A stretch of DNA of 64,000 nt from Closterium sp. NIES-65 (Eukaryota > Streptophyta > Zygnematophyceae > Desmidiales > Closteriaceae). This document shows, piece after piece, positions 38,417-48,163 of this stretch; the first letter of the stretch is position 1; every line of letters begins with the position of its first letter. The stretch covers positions 1 to 64,000 of the forward strand of contig CANXME010002456.1 of assembly GCA_948144175.1 (NCBI GenBank), written 5' to 3'. The notes below the pieces were generated by a model, which searched no databases, was not told where the DNA came from, and saw only the letters and a list, made by a program, of their open reading frames with translations. The translations under genes and the position numbers were made by a program.

Positions 38417-38551
38417 TGTTGAGATTAGAGAGAGGAATGAGTGCAGTATGAAATGAAGCAAGTACAAGTACCAACCCTAATTGGGTTGTACCCCCTATGG
38501 GCTACCCCACTACAGCCTAAATATATGCATCAGCTATATAATAATCTGACA
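38417..38551 (-). repeat. 5' LTR of E3
   Basis: Partner of 31060-31194. It holds ATATATG and TATATAATAA stretches near one end. It shares the block GTACCCCCTA and CACTACAG with the E4 LTR, so the two families are related. Confidence 0.94.
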
Positions 38552-38556
38552 CCTGC

Positions 38557-40150
38557 GACGGTTCAACAGGCTCTGGGGGGGGAACACAGGGAGAAATGGC
38601 GTGAAGCCATGGACAAAGAGCTGAAGGCACTGGAGGAGCGCAACACCTGGAAAATCGTTCCCATCGGCGTAGCACAAAACAAAACTATTCTTACCGGGAA
38701 GTGGGTCTTCCGTGTGAAGACGAAAGCTGACGGCACCATCGACAAATTCAAAGCTCGCTGGGTCGTACGCGGCTTCGACCAGGAGCACGGAAGAGATTAC
38801 ACCGAAACCTTCGCTCCGGTCAGCCGTCACACCTCACTCCGAATCCTCATCGCCGTCGCCGCCATGAAGAAAAAGAAATTGCGACAAATCGACGTTGCAA
38901 ATGCATTCCTCTACGCACCTGTGGATGCAGAAATCTTCGTCGAGCTTCCGCACGGCTCCCACGGCGAACCCAACCGAGTTTGCCAACTGCTTACGTCGCT
39001 CTACGGGATCAAGCAGGCACCGCGACTGTGGCAGCAGTATCTACACGCCCGCCTTATCCGCATCGGTTTCAAACAACTCTCGCATGACCAGGGCATGTAT
39101 CGCCTCACAAAGGGAAGCGACTACGTTCTCCTAATCGTCTACGTGGACGATCTCCTCTACATTGGGTCAACCGACGGCATCGCCACGTGGTTCGAAGGGG
39201 AGCTTCAGAAAGACCTCACGCTCACGGTCTCTTCTACCGTTACGCAGTACCTCGGGCTCAACATCCGCGAGGAAAAAAACGCAATCTACCTAAGCGCCGA
39301 GAAGTACGCCGACACCATCGCGAAACGTTTCGGTCTCACACCAAGCGCCATCTCCACGCCTTACCGCTACACGTCAGGAACCGAAAAGGGACAATCTACT
39401 CTACTCAAGCCCGCCGGCATACGCGACTATCAGAAGAAGCTCGGATGTCTTCTCTTCGCAGCAGTCACATGCCGTCCTGACTTATCCTACTCCGCGAGTC
39501 AGCTCGCCACCTATCTCAAGAAGCCTGAAGAAGAGCATCTGGCGGAACTCGATCGTGCTCTCCACTACTTCGTCAGCACCGCGACGATCGGACTAACTTA
39601 TCACAAAAACGCGACTACACCGACCAAGCTAATCGGCTACGTCGACGCCGATCACGCCGGCGACACCGATAACAGGCGCTCACGCACCGGCTATGTCTAC
39701 CGCCTCGAGCCTATCGGTCCTATCTCCTGGCAGTCGAGTAAGCAGGAGTTAATCGCACTATCTTCAGCTGAAGCGGAATATATTGCACTCTGCTCAGCCA
39801 CCAAGGAGGGACTTTACCTTCGCGAACTGCTGGAAGAAGCGAAGCTAGCCGAGTTACCCAGCTTCACCGTGTTCCGCGACAACCAGTCAGCAATTCGCAT
39901 CGCCAACAAGAACGGCTTCGCAAACAGGACGAAACACATCGCCCTGCGCTATTTCTTCGTGAAGGACGAGATCGAAAAGGGGAAACTCGATCTGTCATAC
40001 TGTCCCACGTCTGAGATGGCAGCCGATTACTTGACCAAGAAGCTCGGAAAGCAGAAGTTCGAATACTGCATGCTGCTGACTGGACAAGGCCACGTCACCA
40101 GCAGCGACACTCCAGAAGCGAAGGGGAGTGTTGGGAACAATAAATCCTAA
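38557..40150 (+). CDS. E2 reverse transcriptase-RNase H coding part
   Basis: To the right of E3 the pol gene resumes with reverse transcriptase sequence (WVFRVK, KARWVVRGFDQEHG, then YVDDL at 39140-39154) and RNase H (about 39640-40060: DADHAG, SSAEAEYIA, NRTKHIALRYF). It ends in a stop at 40148-40150 that lies just inside the 3' LTR. This matches the RVT_2 and copia RNase H families. It is separated from the first part of pol by the 7.5-kb E3 insertion. Confidence 0.93.
40115..40128 (+). other. Polypurine tract of E2
   Basis: GAAGCGAAGGGGAG directly precedes the 3' LTR, as expected for the plus-strand primer; the same tract precedes the E1 LTR. Confidence 0.85.
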
Positions 40151-40239
40151 TGCGCCTCTGTCGTGTCAAAACCCAAGACACTAGCGAAGCACTCCGAACC
40201 GAAGCATCGAGTCAAACCTCGGAGGTTAGGGTAACCGCC
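40129..40239 (+). repeat. 3' LTR of E2, left piece
   Basis: These are the first 111 bp of the 3' LTR, ending in the target CCGCC where E4 was inserted. The rest of the LTR resumes at 47454. Confidence 0.95.
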
Positions 40240-40349
40240 TGTCAGAATGAGGAATGAATGTTCCATTGATGTTGGTTGGGGTACATATGACAAACCCTAA
40301 CTTCTGTACCCCCTAAGACAAACCTCACTACAGGCTACAACATTTGACA
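40240..40349 (-). repeat. 3' LTR of E4
   Basis: A 110-bp LTR identical to 47339-47448. The element-side neighbour is the polypurine tract TATGGGGGTG (40350-40359 on the - strand), the same as in E3. Confidence 0.95.
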
Positions 40350-40559
40350 CACCCCCATAGCCTAAGTGAGGGGTGTCTAGCAAAAACAAAAAAAAAAAAG
40401 AGTACGGTCACAAGACCAGTCCAAAAGAAAACAAAGCTCAGGGTGGATCACAACGTCACCACACACTCTGAGCACAAGCAACAGTGGCCACAAGGCCAGT
40501 CCAAGAGATCACAAGTATATATAGTAAATGTACAGACGAAGCAGGCAATAAACTCAAGT

Positions 40560-43500
40560 CTACGCATGACTAGAACCTGTGTCAACAAGGCCTAACTGCA
40601 CACAACACCTCTGGTGGTCACAAGGCGGAAGCGCCTTGGTGAAGATGTCTGCAGTGTTGGCCTCGGACTCTACAAACTCGAAGCGAGCCTGTCCACGCCT
40701 CTGCAACTCTCGCAGAAGAAAGTACCTGACGTGAATGTGCTTCACTCTGCTCTCCAGTCGCGGCTCACGACAGAGGAGGATCGACGCCTTGTTGTCAGTA
40801 AACAAGGTCGGTGCAGAGCTCGGCCACTCACCAAGGTCGGCGAGCAAGAAGGTCAACCACCGCAACTCCTGTGCCGCCATGGCACCAGCGTAAATCTCAG
40901 CCTCAGCTGTAGAGGTCGAGACAGAAGAGGAGCGCGTGGAACGCCAGGAAACAGCTCCAGAACCCAGACTGAAACAGTACCCCTGAGTAGACCTGTGAGT
41001 CTCAGCGTCGTCAGCGTAAGAGGAGTCACAGTGACCAGTGAGTACGACAGACTGCTGCCCTCCAAGAACTAGCCCCACGCCTGATGTAGTCGCTAGGTAC
41101 TTCGCCACCCTCACAGCTGCCGTCCAGTGAACAGGACGGTGTCTCCCTGGCGCAACAAAGCGCGCAAGGATGCTGAGAGGGAAGGCGAGGTCCGGGCGAG
41201 TACAAGTCATCAGGTACATGAGGCAACCCACAAGCTCTGCGTAGGGACCACTAGGCTCAAACGGCTCGTCAGGAAAGGGACCAGTGAGTCTGTGGTCAAC
41301 AGCTAGAGGTGTGCGCTGTACGGTGGAGTGCTGAAGCCCGAACCGCTGAAGGACCTGCTGCACCATGTGTGACTGTGAGAGTGTAATGGTGCGAGCGGCT
41401 CTGTCCCTGGTGATCTGCAGGCCAAGGTAGTGGCGCAGCTCACCAAGATCAGTGCACGTGTGTCTCTTCTGCAGTTCGGACTTCACGTCTGCCAAAGCAA
41501 CCCTGTCCGGAGTGGCGAAAACGAGGTCGTCGACGTAAACCAGAACAAAGAACGGTGTGGAGCCACGACGAACGAACAGCGACGGGTCGGCAGAAGACGG
41601 CTGGAACCCAAGGTCAGAGAGGGTAGAACGCAGAGTGTCGTGCCACTCACGTGGGGCCTGGCGAAGACCGTAAACAGGTCGCCTCAGCCTCCACTGGGTC
41701 CCAGGAGGGAAGGTGCCAGTGAAGGCCGAGGGACGACGCAACCAGACCTCCTCGTGTAGGCTGCCCTGAAGGAAAGCAGTGGAGAAGTCGAGAGAGTGTA
41801 ACTCGTAGTCTCTCTGTGCTGCTACGTGTAGTAACACCCGAAGAGTGGTCATCTTCGGGGTAGGTGCGAAGGTCTGAAAGAAGTCAACTCCCTCGCGCTG
41901 ACTGAAACCTCTAGCCACGTAGCGCGCCTTGAAGACCGGGGGAGATCCCGGTGGCCGCTTCACCCTGTAGATCCACATGCCGTCGACTACGTTCGCCCCA
42001 GGGGGGGGAACCTCATCAACGTAGGTGCCTGTGGATCTGTAGGAGGCCATCTCTGCGTCCATGGCAGCTCTCCACTGAGAGGCCCAAGGCCCTGACACTG
42101 CCTCAGCGTAAGTGCGAGGAGTCGGAATGTCAAGGGCGTCGGGGTCACCCTCAGGGGCGAGGAGCATGGCACAGAGATGAGGGGAAGCGGCCGCCAGGAA
42201 CTCTAGCTCAAACTGCCTGTCCTCTAGGGCGTCACAGCCAAGGGCAGACACACCCCCGACGGTCAGAGGACTGGTAGGAGGAGCAGCCACAAGCGTGGTG
42301 GCGTAGTCAAGGCGGCGGGTAGAGGCAAAGTCAGTAACTGCGGCAGTAAGAGCGGACACAGAGGACACAGAGGCACGAGGGTGAGTAACAAGAGAGGCGA
42401 GAACACGAGAGAGAACAGGACGGTACGTGCGGTAGTAGTCAGTGACAGGAGTAGGGAGCGACACAGTGAGGGCCGACTCAGGAGGAGACAGAAGCACAGA
42501 CTGAGACGGACGAGGTGGACTAGAAAGAAGGAAGGCAGTACGAAGGTCAGTGAAGGGAACAGGAGACGAGGGACGAGCACGAGGGGAGCGACGAGTAGCC
42601 CAAGAACGAGACGGAGGAGAAGAGGACAAGGGCGGAGAACTGGGGAAAACAGCGGGGGAGGAGTCAGGAGGAGGAAACGTGGGACCGTAGACAGGAGGAG
42701 AGGCGGAGGAGGGAGGAGAAGGGGAGGGGAGACCAAGGATCCGAAGACCCGAGACAGGAGGAGGAAGTGGCTGCTGCTGCTGCGGCTGCGACTGCTGCTG
42801 CTGCGGACGCGGCTGCTGCTGGGACTGCTGCTCCTGCGGGTCCAGCTGCTGCTGCTGCTGCTGCTGCTCCTGCGGCTCCAGCTGCTGCTGCTGCTCCTCC
42901 AGCCGCTGTAACTCCCTCTCCTCTCTCTCCAACGCCAGCTGCTCGTCACGGGCACGGCGAACACGAGCCTGGTGCCTAGTCGGGTAGGGGTGGGGGGGTG
43001 GAGTAGTGTCCGAAGCAGCGGCAGCTCCAGAGTCCACCCCAGAAGAACTAGGCGCACCACCCCCAGAGGCAGCACTAACACCGGCTCCAGACCAAGGCTC
43101 ACCTGAACCCGAAGGAGGCGCACCCTCACCCCCAGACGCAGCACCCCCAGTGTCCGCGCGGCCAGTACCAGCTCCCGGACGACAAGAGTCCTCTGCACCC
43201 ACCGGGTCAGCTCCAACTCCAGAACCAGAAACTCCAGCTCCAACCCCAGCTCCAACTCCAGCACCCCCAGAACCAGAAACTCCAGTGCCAACTCCAGCTC
43301 CAACTCCAGCTCCAACTCCAGCGCCAACTCCAGCACCCCCAGAACCAGAAACCGGTACAGGAACAGGCGCCGCACCAACCTCTCGAGAGCTAGCACCAGC
43401 GGCACGCTGCGAGGAGGACTGTGGGGAGGGAGGCTGTACCGGAGGGGCTACCGAAGGAGGAGGGGTAGCCTGGGACACACCTGACGGGGCTGGACCAGGG

Positions 43501-44649
43501 GGGGGAGGCTGTACCGGGGGAGCAGGAGGGGGAACGGCAGTCAGGAAGAGGGGGGGAGGAGGAACCGGGAGACCTCGACTGGGGTACCTGACGTAGTACG
43601 GAGTGGACTCCTCGAAACGGACGTCACGGGAGTCAAAGAACCGGTGAGAGGGAGGGTGGTAAAAGGTGAAGTCAGAGGAGTCCTCAGGGAAACCAAGGAA
43701 GACACAGGGGACGGCACGAGGCGAGAGCTTGTCCGCGGAGGTGTCGCGGACAAGAGCCAAGCACCCCCAGACACGAAACCGCGACGCAACACCAGGGGAC
43801 CCTGTCCAAAGACTGGTCGGTGAAACCTCTGGTCGAGAGACACGTGGCCAGAGGTTCAGCTGGTGCGCGGCGTACCTGACCGCGTAGGGCCACAGAAAAT
43901 GGGGGGCACAGGCGTGAGTCAGGGAGGTGCGGGCGATCTCCATGACCAGGCCTATGCGGCGCTCAGCAACCCCATTCTGCTGTGGGGACTCTGGAAGCGT
44001 CCAGGACTGACGAATGCCCTGCTCGCGACAGAATCCAGCGAGAATGCCGGAGCGAAACTCACCCCCACGGTCGGAGTGGAGACAGCTGACACGACGACCA
44101 CGAGTGTCCTCAGTGGTGAGCAACCACCTGATCAGCGTAGAAGTCACCTCAGACTTCTTCGCCAGAGGGAACACTGTGGTGTAGCGGGAGAAGTCGTCAA
44201 CGACCACCAGAAAGTAACGCTCACGCTCAGGGCCTAGACGAGGGGCTGGGCCCCAGACGTCCAAGTGAAGCGTCTCAAAAGGCTCGGTGGCCGGACGAAG
44301 GGAGGAGGAGTGAGGGGTGGCGCGCAGCCTACCCTCGACGCAGGGACGACACGGCGGCGCAGGCGAAGGCGGCAGCGACGGCAAGACACGTGGGAGGCCT
44401 AGGACAAGACGCTGACTAGACATAGCGCGCAGACGTGGAAGGGACGGGTGCCCCATCCGGTGGTGCCACAGAACGGTGGGGTGGGCAAGCGACCGGCAGG
44501 AGCACGACGCAGCGACTGGAACAGACGTAGGAACCTGACACGACACAGACACCTGGGGGGACGTAGCAACCTGGTGAGACGCGGGGACCCGAACGGGGGG
44601 GGGAACCGGGGGCAGTGGCAGTAGGGGGGGCTGCTGGTGCGGCCGCTGG

Positions 44650-44700
<51 letters not shown>

Positions 44701-46631
44701 GGCTGCGGCTGCTGCTGCTGCTGCGGCTGCTGCTGCGGCGCACGCGGGCCAGTGTGAAGAGTGTAGAGACCTGAGCCCGGCTCAGCAGTAAAGGTAGCAA
44801 GAGGCTAGTAAGAGTCTCCGTCAACACACACCGCAGTCTCTCCAGAAGGCTCAAACCACACACCCACGTGCTGACTCACGAGGGGTCGCACGCCCACCAA
44901 GTTCCGGGAGAACGAGGGGACGTGAAACCCAGTGAGAGACCCGGAGGGAGCAGCAGGACACGGTAAAGTGGTAGTGTGACGTGCAGTGACTGGTCCCGTA
45001 GTGGGATCAGCCAACGCTACAGAAACAGGCACAGGAAGTGGTGTAAGTGTCGTGCTGTCCCGAAAGAAGCAGTGGGAGGCTCCAGAGTCCAGTGTGAACG
45101 ACAGCGAAGCGTCCTCTGAGGTAGTCGCTGGTCTAGAGTCTACACAAGTACCTACACTAGCAACAGGCAACTGAGCAAGACTAGCACCTAAGCTAACAAC
45201 ACCAGAGTAAACAGAGTCAGAAACACTAGAGTCAACAACAGCATACATAGCATGAGGAGCACTAATCAGATCAACTAACTGCTCAGCAGACATGCCCCAC
45301 AGAGCGGAGCCGTAGCGCTGAACCAGAGGAAGCCAGTCAGGAGCAGGACCGCCAACCCCGTAGGTCAACCGGACCGTGTCAGTGAGCTGAGCAAAGCACT
45401 GACCAGGGGGGTGAAAGCGGCCACAAGGGTGGCCCCGACGAGGACCTGTCTGAACCTGGTAGGGGCAGGGAGGGTAAGCAGCACCGCGCTGGGGCTGACG
45501 CAGCCCCGACCCCGGAGCCAGCTGCTGACGCTGCTGCTGCTGAGGCTGCTGGGAGGAAAGGGGCAGCTGCTGCTGCTGAAGGTGCTGCTGACGCTGAGCC
45601 TGGTACCACGCCGCTGCTCCACCTAGAGGGGCCGGCAGTACAGGAGGCGACTGACGAGCTCGAGGGTCGCCGCCACCAGCAGGTGCAGTGGAGTCACCAG
45701 CCGCTGCACGAGGGATCTCTCCAGACGCTGCACTCCCACCACCGCCAGTCGCAACAGCACCCCCACTACCTCCGCTACCTCCGCCTCCACCTCCACCGGA
45801 ACCACCTTTCTTGCCCCCCCTGCCGCGGGACCGTGACGCAGTCGTAACAGCAGCCGCAGTCGCGTCAGTAGCGGCAGTGGCAAGAGAGGCAGTGAAGGTG
45901 GGTAACTGCGGGACTGTGCACCCGTGGAAGAGTGGGGGGGACACAGTACCAGAGGCGGCAGCTACCGAACGAAGGTTGCTCTCGACGTCCTTGAGTGCAG
46001 ACTCAAGGACCTCGATAGTCAGCTCACTAGGGTGCTTCAGCAGAAGCGCGTCACGAACGGAGGCAAGGCGGTCTGGGAGGCTAGTGGCGATGAAATAGAC
46101 AGTAATCGCCATGGGGGGAGGAAGCAGTGCAAGCTGTGCCTCAGTGCAAGCAGCGCGGTAACTAGCGTCGAGCGAGCGGAGGTGAGCGATCAAGTCAGCA
46201 GAGCGCTCAAACGAGGCAAGATCAGGAAACAGGAACGGGAGGAAAAGACGGCCGAGAGAGACAGTAGCGGGAGTAGAGTAGCGGGCCTTAATCGCAGTGA
46301 GGTACGCAGCAGCGGTGCGAACCTGAGTAAAGTGGACCTCCTCGGACTCAGGGAGGAGGCTGCTGAGTGCGATGCAGGCCGCAGCGTCACGCGACGTCCA
46401 AGCCGTCCGGTCAGCGCGCTGACGGGCAAAGCGAGCCGTAGCAACGTCGTCAGGAGCAGGGCCTAAAGCTGTAGGCTCGGGGGGCTCGGGGAGGTCACCA
46501 GTAGCGTGTGACCAGAGGGTCTCGCCCCCCTGGACCTGACTCTCTAACAGACGACGAGCGCGAAGAAGCCAGACGGAAAAGTCAAGGGGTCTACCGTCGG
46601 CGTCGAAACGAAGAACTCGCGGAGTCGCCAT
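40560..46631 (-). CDS. E4 gag-pol region
   Basis: The - strand frame opens at ATG 46631 with MATPRVLRFDADGR, matching the E3 start. Gag ends with Gln- and Gly-rich stretches and a Cys-x13-Cys-x3-His-x4-Cys motif at 45396-45467. Protease (LDSGAS) lies at about 45040-45110, a CAG-repeat (polyglutamine-type) stretch at about 44640-44750, GAG-pre-integrase and integrase at about 44510-43600 (HHRMGHPS, HSDRGGEF), and a long linker with VGAG and Gln repeats at about 43600-42150. Reverse transcriptase (about 42010-41380, YVDDL near 41530) and RNase H (about 41050-40600) follow. This is the copia order; close to complete, with about one break. Confidence 0.93.
43210..43345 (-). repeat. Coding minisatellite (Val-Gly-Ala-Gly) in the E4 linker
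   Basis: Repeats of CCAACTCCAGCT on the + strand give Val-Gly-Ala-Gly tetrapeptides between integrase and reverse transcriptase. This is the counterpart of the EPGGA repeats in E3, with an unrelated sequence. Confidence 0.8.
44649..44750 (-). repeat. CAG/CTG trinucleotide tract in E4
   Basis: About seventeen CTG triplets in a row, then CTG/CGG mixtures, lie between the protease and integrase parts. On the element strand they read CAG. Long pure triplet tracts of this kind are prone to slippage. Confidence 0.85.
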
Positions 46632-47326
46632 AGTGAGAACCAACGCGAACGAACAGGCGAGTAACAACCGGGGGGGAAGAGGACTCAGTCGCAGCGGAAG
46701 AGCGGGCTAGGGCGACGGGCCAAGACGTAGGGTAGGGCAACGGGCCAGGGCCTAGGGTAGGGCGACGGGCCAGAGCCTAGGGAGGGCGACGGGCCAGGGC
46801 CTAGGGAGGGCGACGCGACGGGGGAAAGGGCGGGAGCGACGCGACGGGGCAGGGCGACGCGACGGGACAGGGCGACGCGACGGGGCAGGGCGGCGCGACG
46901 GAGCAGGGCGACGGGACAGGGCAGGGCGACGCGACGGGGTAGGGCGACGCGACGGGACAGGGCGACGGGACAGGGCAGGGCGACGCGACGGGACAGGGCG
47001 ACGGGACGGGGGGGGTAACAGGCGGGCGCGACGCGACGGGGGGAACGGGCGCGACGCGACGGGGGGGAACGGGCGCGACGCGACGGGGGGAACGGGCGCG
47101 GCGTGACGGGGGGAACGGGCGCGACGCGACGGGGGGAACGGGCGCGACGCGACGGGGGGAACGGGCGCGACGCGGCGGGGGGGAACGGGCGTGACGCGAC
47201 GGGGGAGATGGCGCTAGGCTCGGTACTAGGCGCGGTAACAACGAAACTGGTACGAACGAGAGGTAGGATCAGGCTCGGGAGGTACGAACGGAGAACGGAG
47301 GAACGGGATCCCACAGGATCCTAACC
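46632..47326 (-). repeat. GC-rich minisatellite leader of E4
   Basis: The 0.7-kb leader holds imperfect tandem repeats of GGGCGACGCGACGGG (about 46760-47010) and of a 23-24 bp unit containing ACGGGCGCGACGCGACGG (about 47015-47205). Repeat sequences differ from those in the E3 leader, but the placement and composition are alike. Confidence 0.8.
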
Positions 47327-47338
47327 TAGCTGATACCA
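47327..47338 (-). other. Primer-binding site of E4
   Basis: On the - strand the LTR is followed directly by TGGTATCAG, the first nine bases of the initiator tRNA-Met primer site; the next bases differ from the usual continuation. Confidence 0.75.
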
Positions 47339-47448
47339 TGTCAGAATGAGGAATGAATGTTCCATTGATGTTGGTTGGGGTACATATGACAAACCCTAAC
47401 TTCTGTACCCCCTAAGACAAACCTCACTACAGGCTACAACATTTGACA
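47339..47448 (-). repeat. 5' LTR of E4
   Basis: A 110-bp LTR identical to the copy at 40240. No obvious TATA box is visible in this short LTR. Confidence 0.95.
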
Positions 47449-47453
47449 CCGCC

Positions 47454-47776
47454 TAGAGGTTACGGGAAAGTCAAAGGTCAGCGACCTTTGACTCGACAAT
47501 TACAGCGCGACAGTTAAGGACACACAACTGACTCGTTACAGAGCAGTTGCCCGAGTCGCACTGTATCGAATCGCAACAGCAATACAGTTGTCTATCTATT
47601 CGTATTCCCTGTACTCTTATATAAAACCCTGTATTTGCTCGTTTAATTTAATCTACTTTGCTCTCACAAACTAGTGCAAGGTCGGTTCACAAACGTCATT
47701 AAACGCTTCCGCTATTACAAGTTTCCTACCCAGAGTTATCCTCTGCAAAGATCCTTAGGGCTTTCTCAGCCCAACA
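47454..47776 (+). repeat. 3' LTR of E2, right piece
   Basis: The remaining 323 bp of the LTR, including the W-box palindrome at 47470-47492, the TATA box and the terminal CCAACA. Together with 40129-40239 it matches the 5' LTR in length (434 bp) and at all but four positions. Confidence 0.95.
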
Positions 47777-47781
47777 GTGGG
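47777..47781. repeat. Right target-site duplication of E2 (GTGGG)
   Basis: Partner of the copy at 27036-27040. It fixes the right boundary of the 20.7-kb nested cluster; unique host sequence follows. Confidence 0.93.
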
Positions 47782-48163
47782 TTACTGCCAATCCAACAGC
47801 ACCCATACAGCTAGCTGGCACACCCTTGTATACGGTATTCAACCTCTTCCTAACCCCTAGCTTGATTTTTGGGCCTACGGTTGTAAATACCAAACATCCC
47901 AAGCAGACCCATAAAACAGTTCTCTCACTTGTCATCCCACCATCACAGTAGCGCAAGAGTACAATATATCACAAGAACAGTGCGGAGCGTCTAAGCTATG
48001 TCAGAGACCCAGCCTTCACATCAATGTCTACACACTGCCCTTCACAACCCTGCCAACCACAATCATCCCCCAACTCCTCCAAACTCCACCCTACCTTCAA
48101 AGCTACATCCACCTCTCACTCATCCCCAACCTCGAGACTCGACTCATGAGCCCAGCAGCGCCT
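47782..48163. other. Spacer between E2 and the transporter gene
   Basis: Unique sequence of 382 bp follows the E2 right target duplication. It is less GC-rich than the exons and probably includes the 3' UTR and terminator of the gene on its right, which ends at 48164 on the - strand. I see no open frame, repeat or clear polyadenylation signal in it. Confidence 0.6.

Larger units (their letters stand above)
31060..38551 (-). mobile_element. E3: short-LTR Ty1/copia element inside E2 pol
   Basis: E3 is 7492 bp with 135-bp LTRs at 31060-31194 and 38417-38551 that differ at one position. LTR ends are TGTTG...TGACA. The flanks CGTGC (31055-31059) and CCTGC (38552-38556) agree at four of five bases and form the target duplication. 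On the - strand come a primer site, a 0.9-kb GC-rich repeat leader, gag, protease, integrase, a long repeat-rich linker, reverse transcriptase and RNase H. The element looks close to whole, with about one break in the coding part. It is younger than E2. Confidence 0.95.
40240..47448 (-). mobile_element. E4: short-LTR Ty1/copia element inside the E2 3' LTR
   Basis: E4 is 7209 bp with two identical 110-bp LTRs (40240-40349 and 47339-47448), ends TGTCA...TGACA, and a perfect 5-bp target duplication CCGCC (40235-40239 and 47449-47453). It lies opposite to E2, in the same orientation as E3. The order on the - strand is primer site, GC-rich repeat leader, gag, protease, integrase, linker, reverse transcriptase, RNase H. 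The coding part has about one break. With no LTR differences it is the youngest element in the window. Confidence 0.96.
27041..47776 (+). mobile_element. E2: Ty1/copia element hosting two nested elements
   Basis: E2 runs from a 434-bp 5' LTR (27041-27474) to a 3' LTR split between 40129-40239 and 47454-47776, which also totals 434 bp. Flanking GTGGG at 27036-27040 and 47777-47781 is the target duplication. Part order is gag, protease, integrase, reverse transcriptase, RNase H, which defines copia. E3 (31060-38551) sits in pol between integrase and reverse transcriptase, and E4 (40240-47448) sits in the 3' LTR. Without these, E2 is about 6.0 kb. The LTRs differ at 4 of 434 positions, so it is young. 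Apart from the two insertions the element looks nearly whole. Confidence 0.96.

Noticed and set aside
46685-47324. Arg/Pro/Ser-rich frames in the E4 leader
   Set aside because: They follow GC-rich tandem repeats in the non-coding leader of the element.
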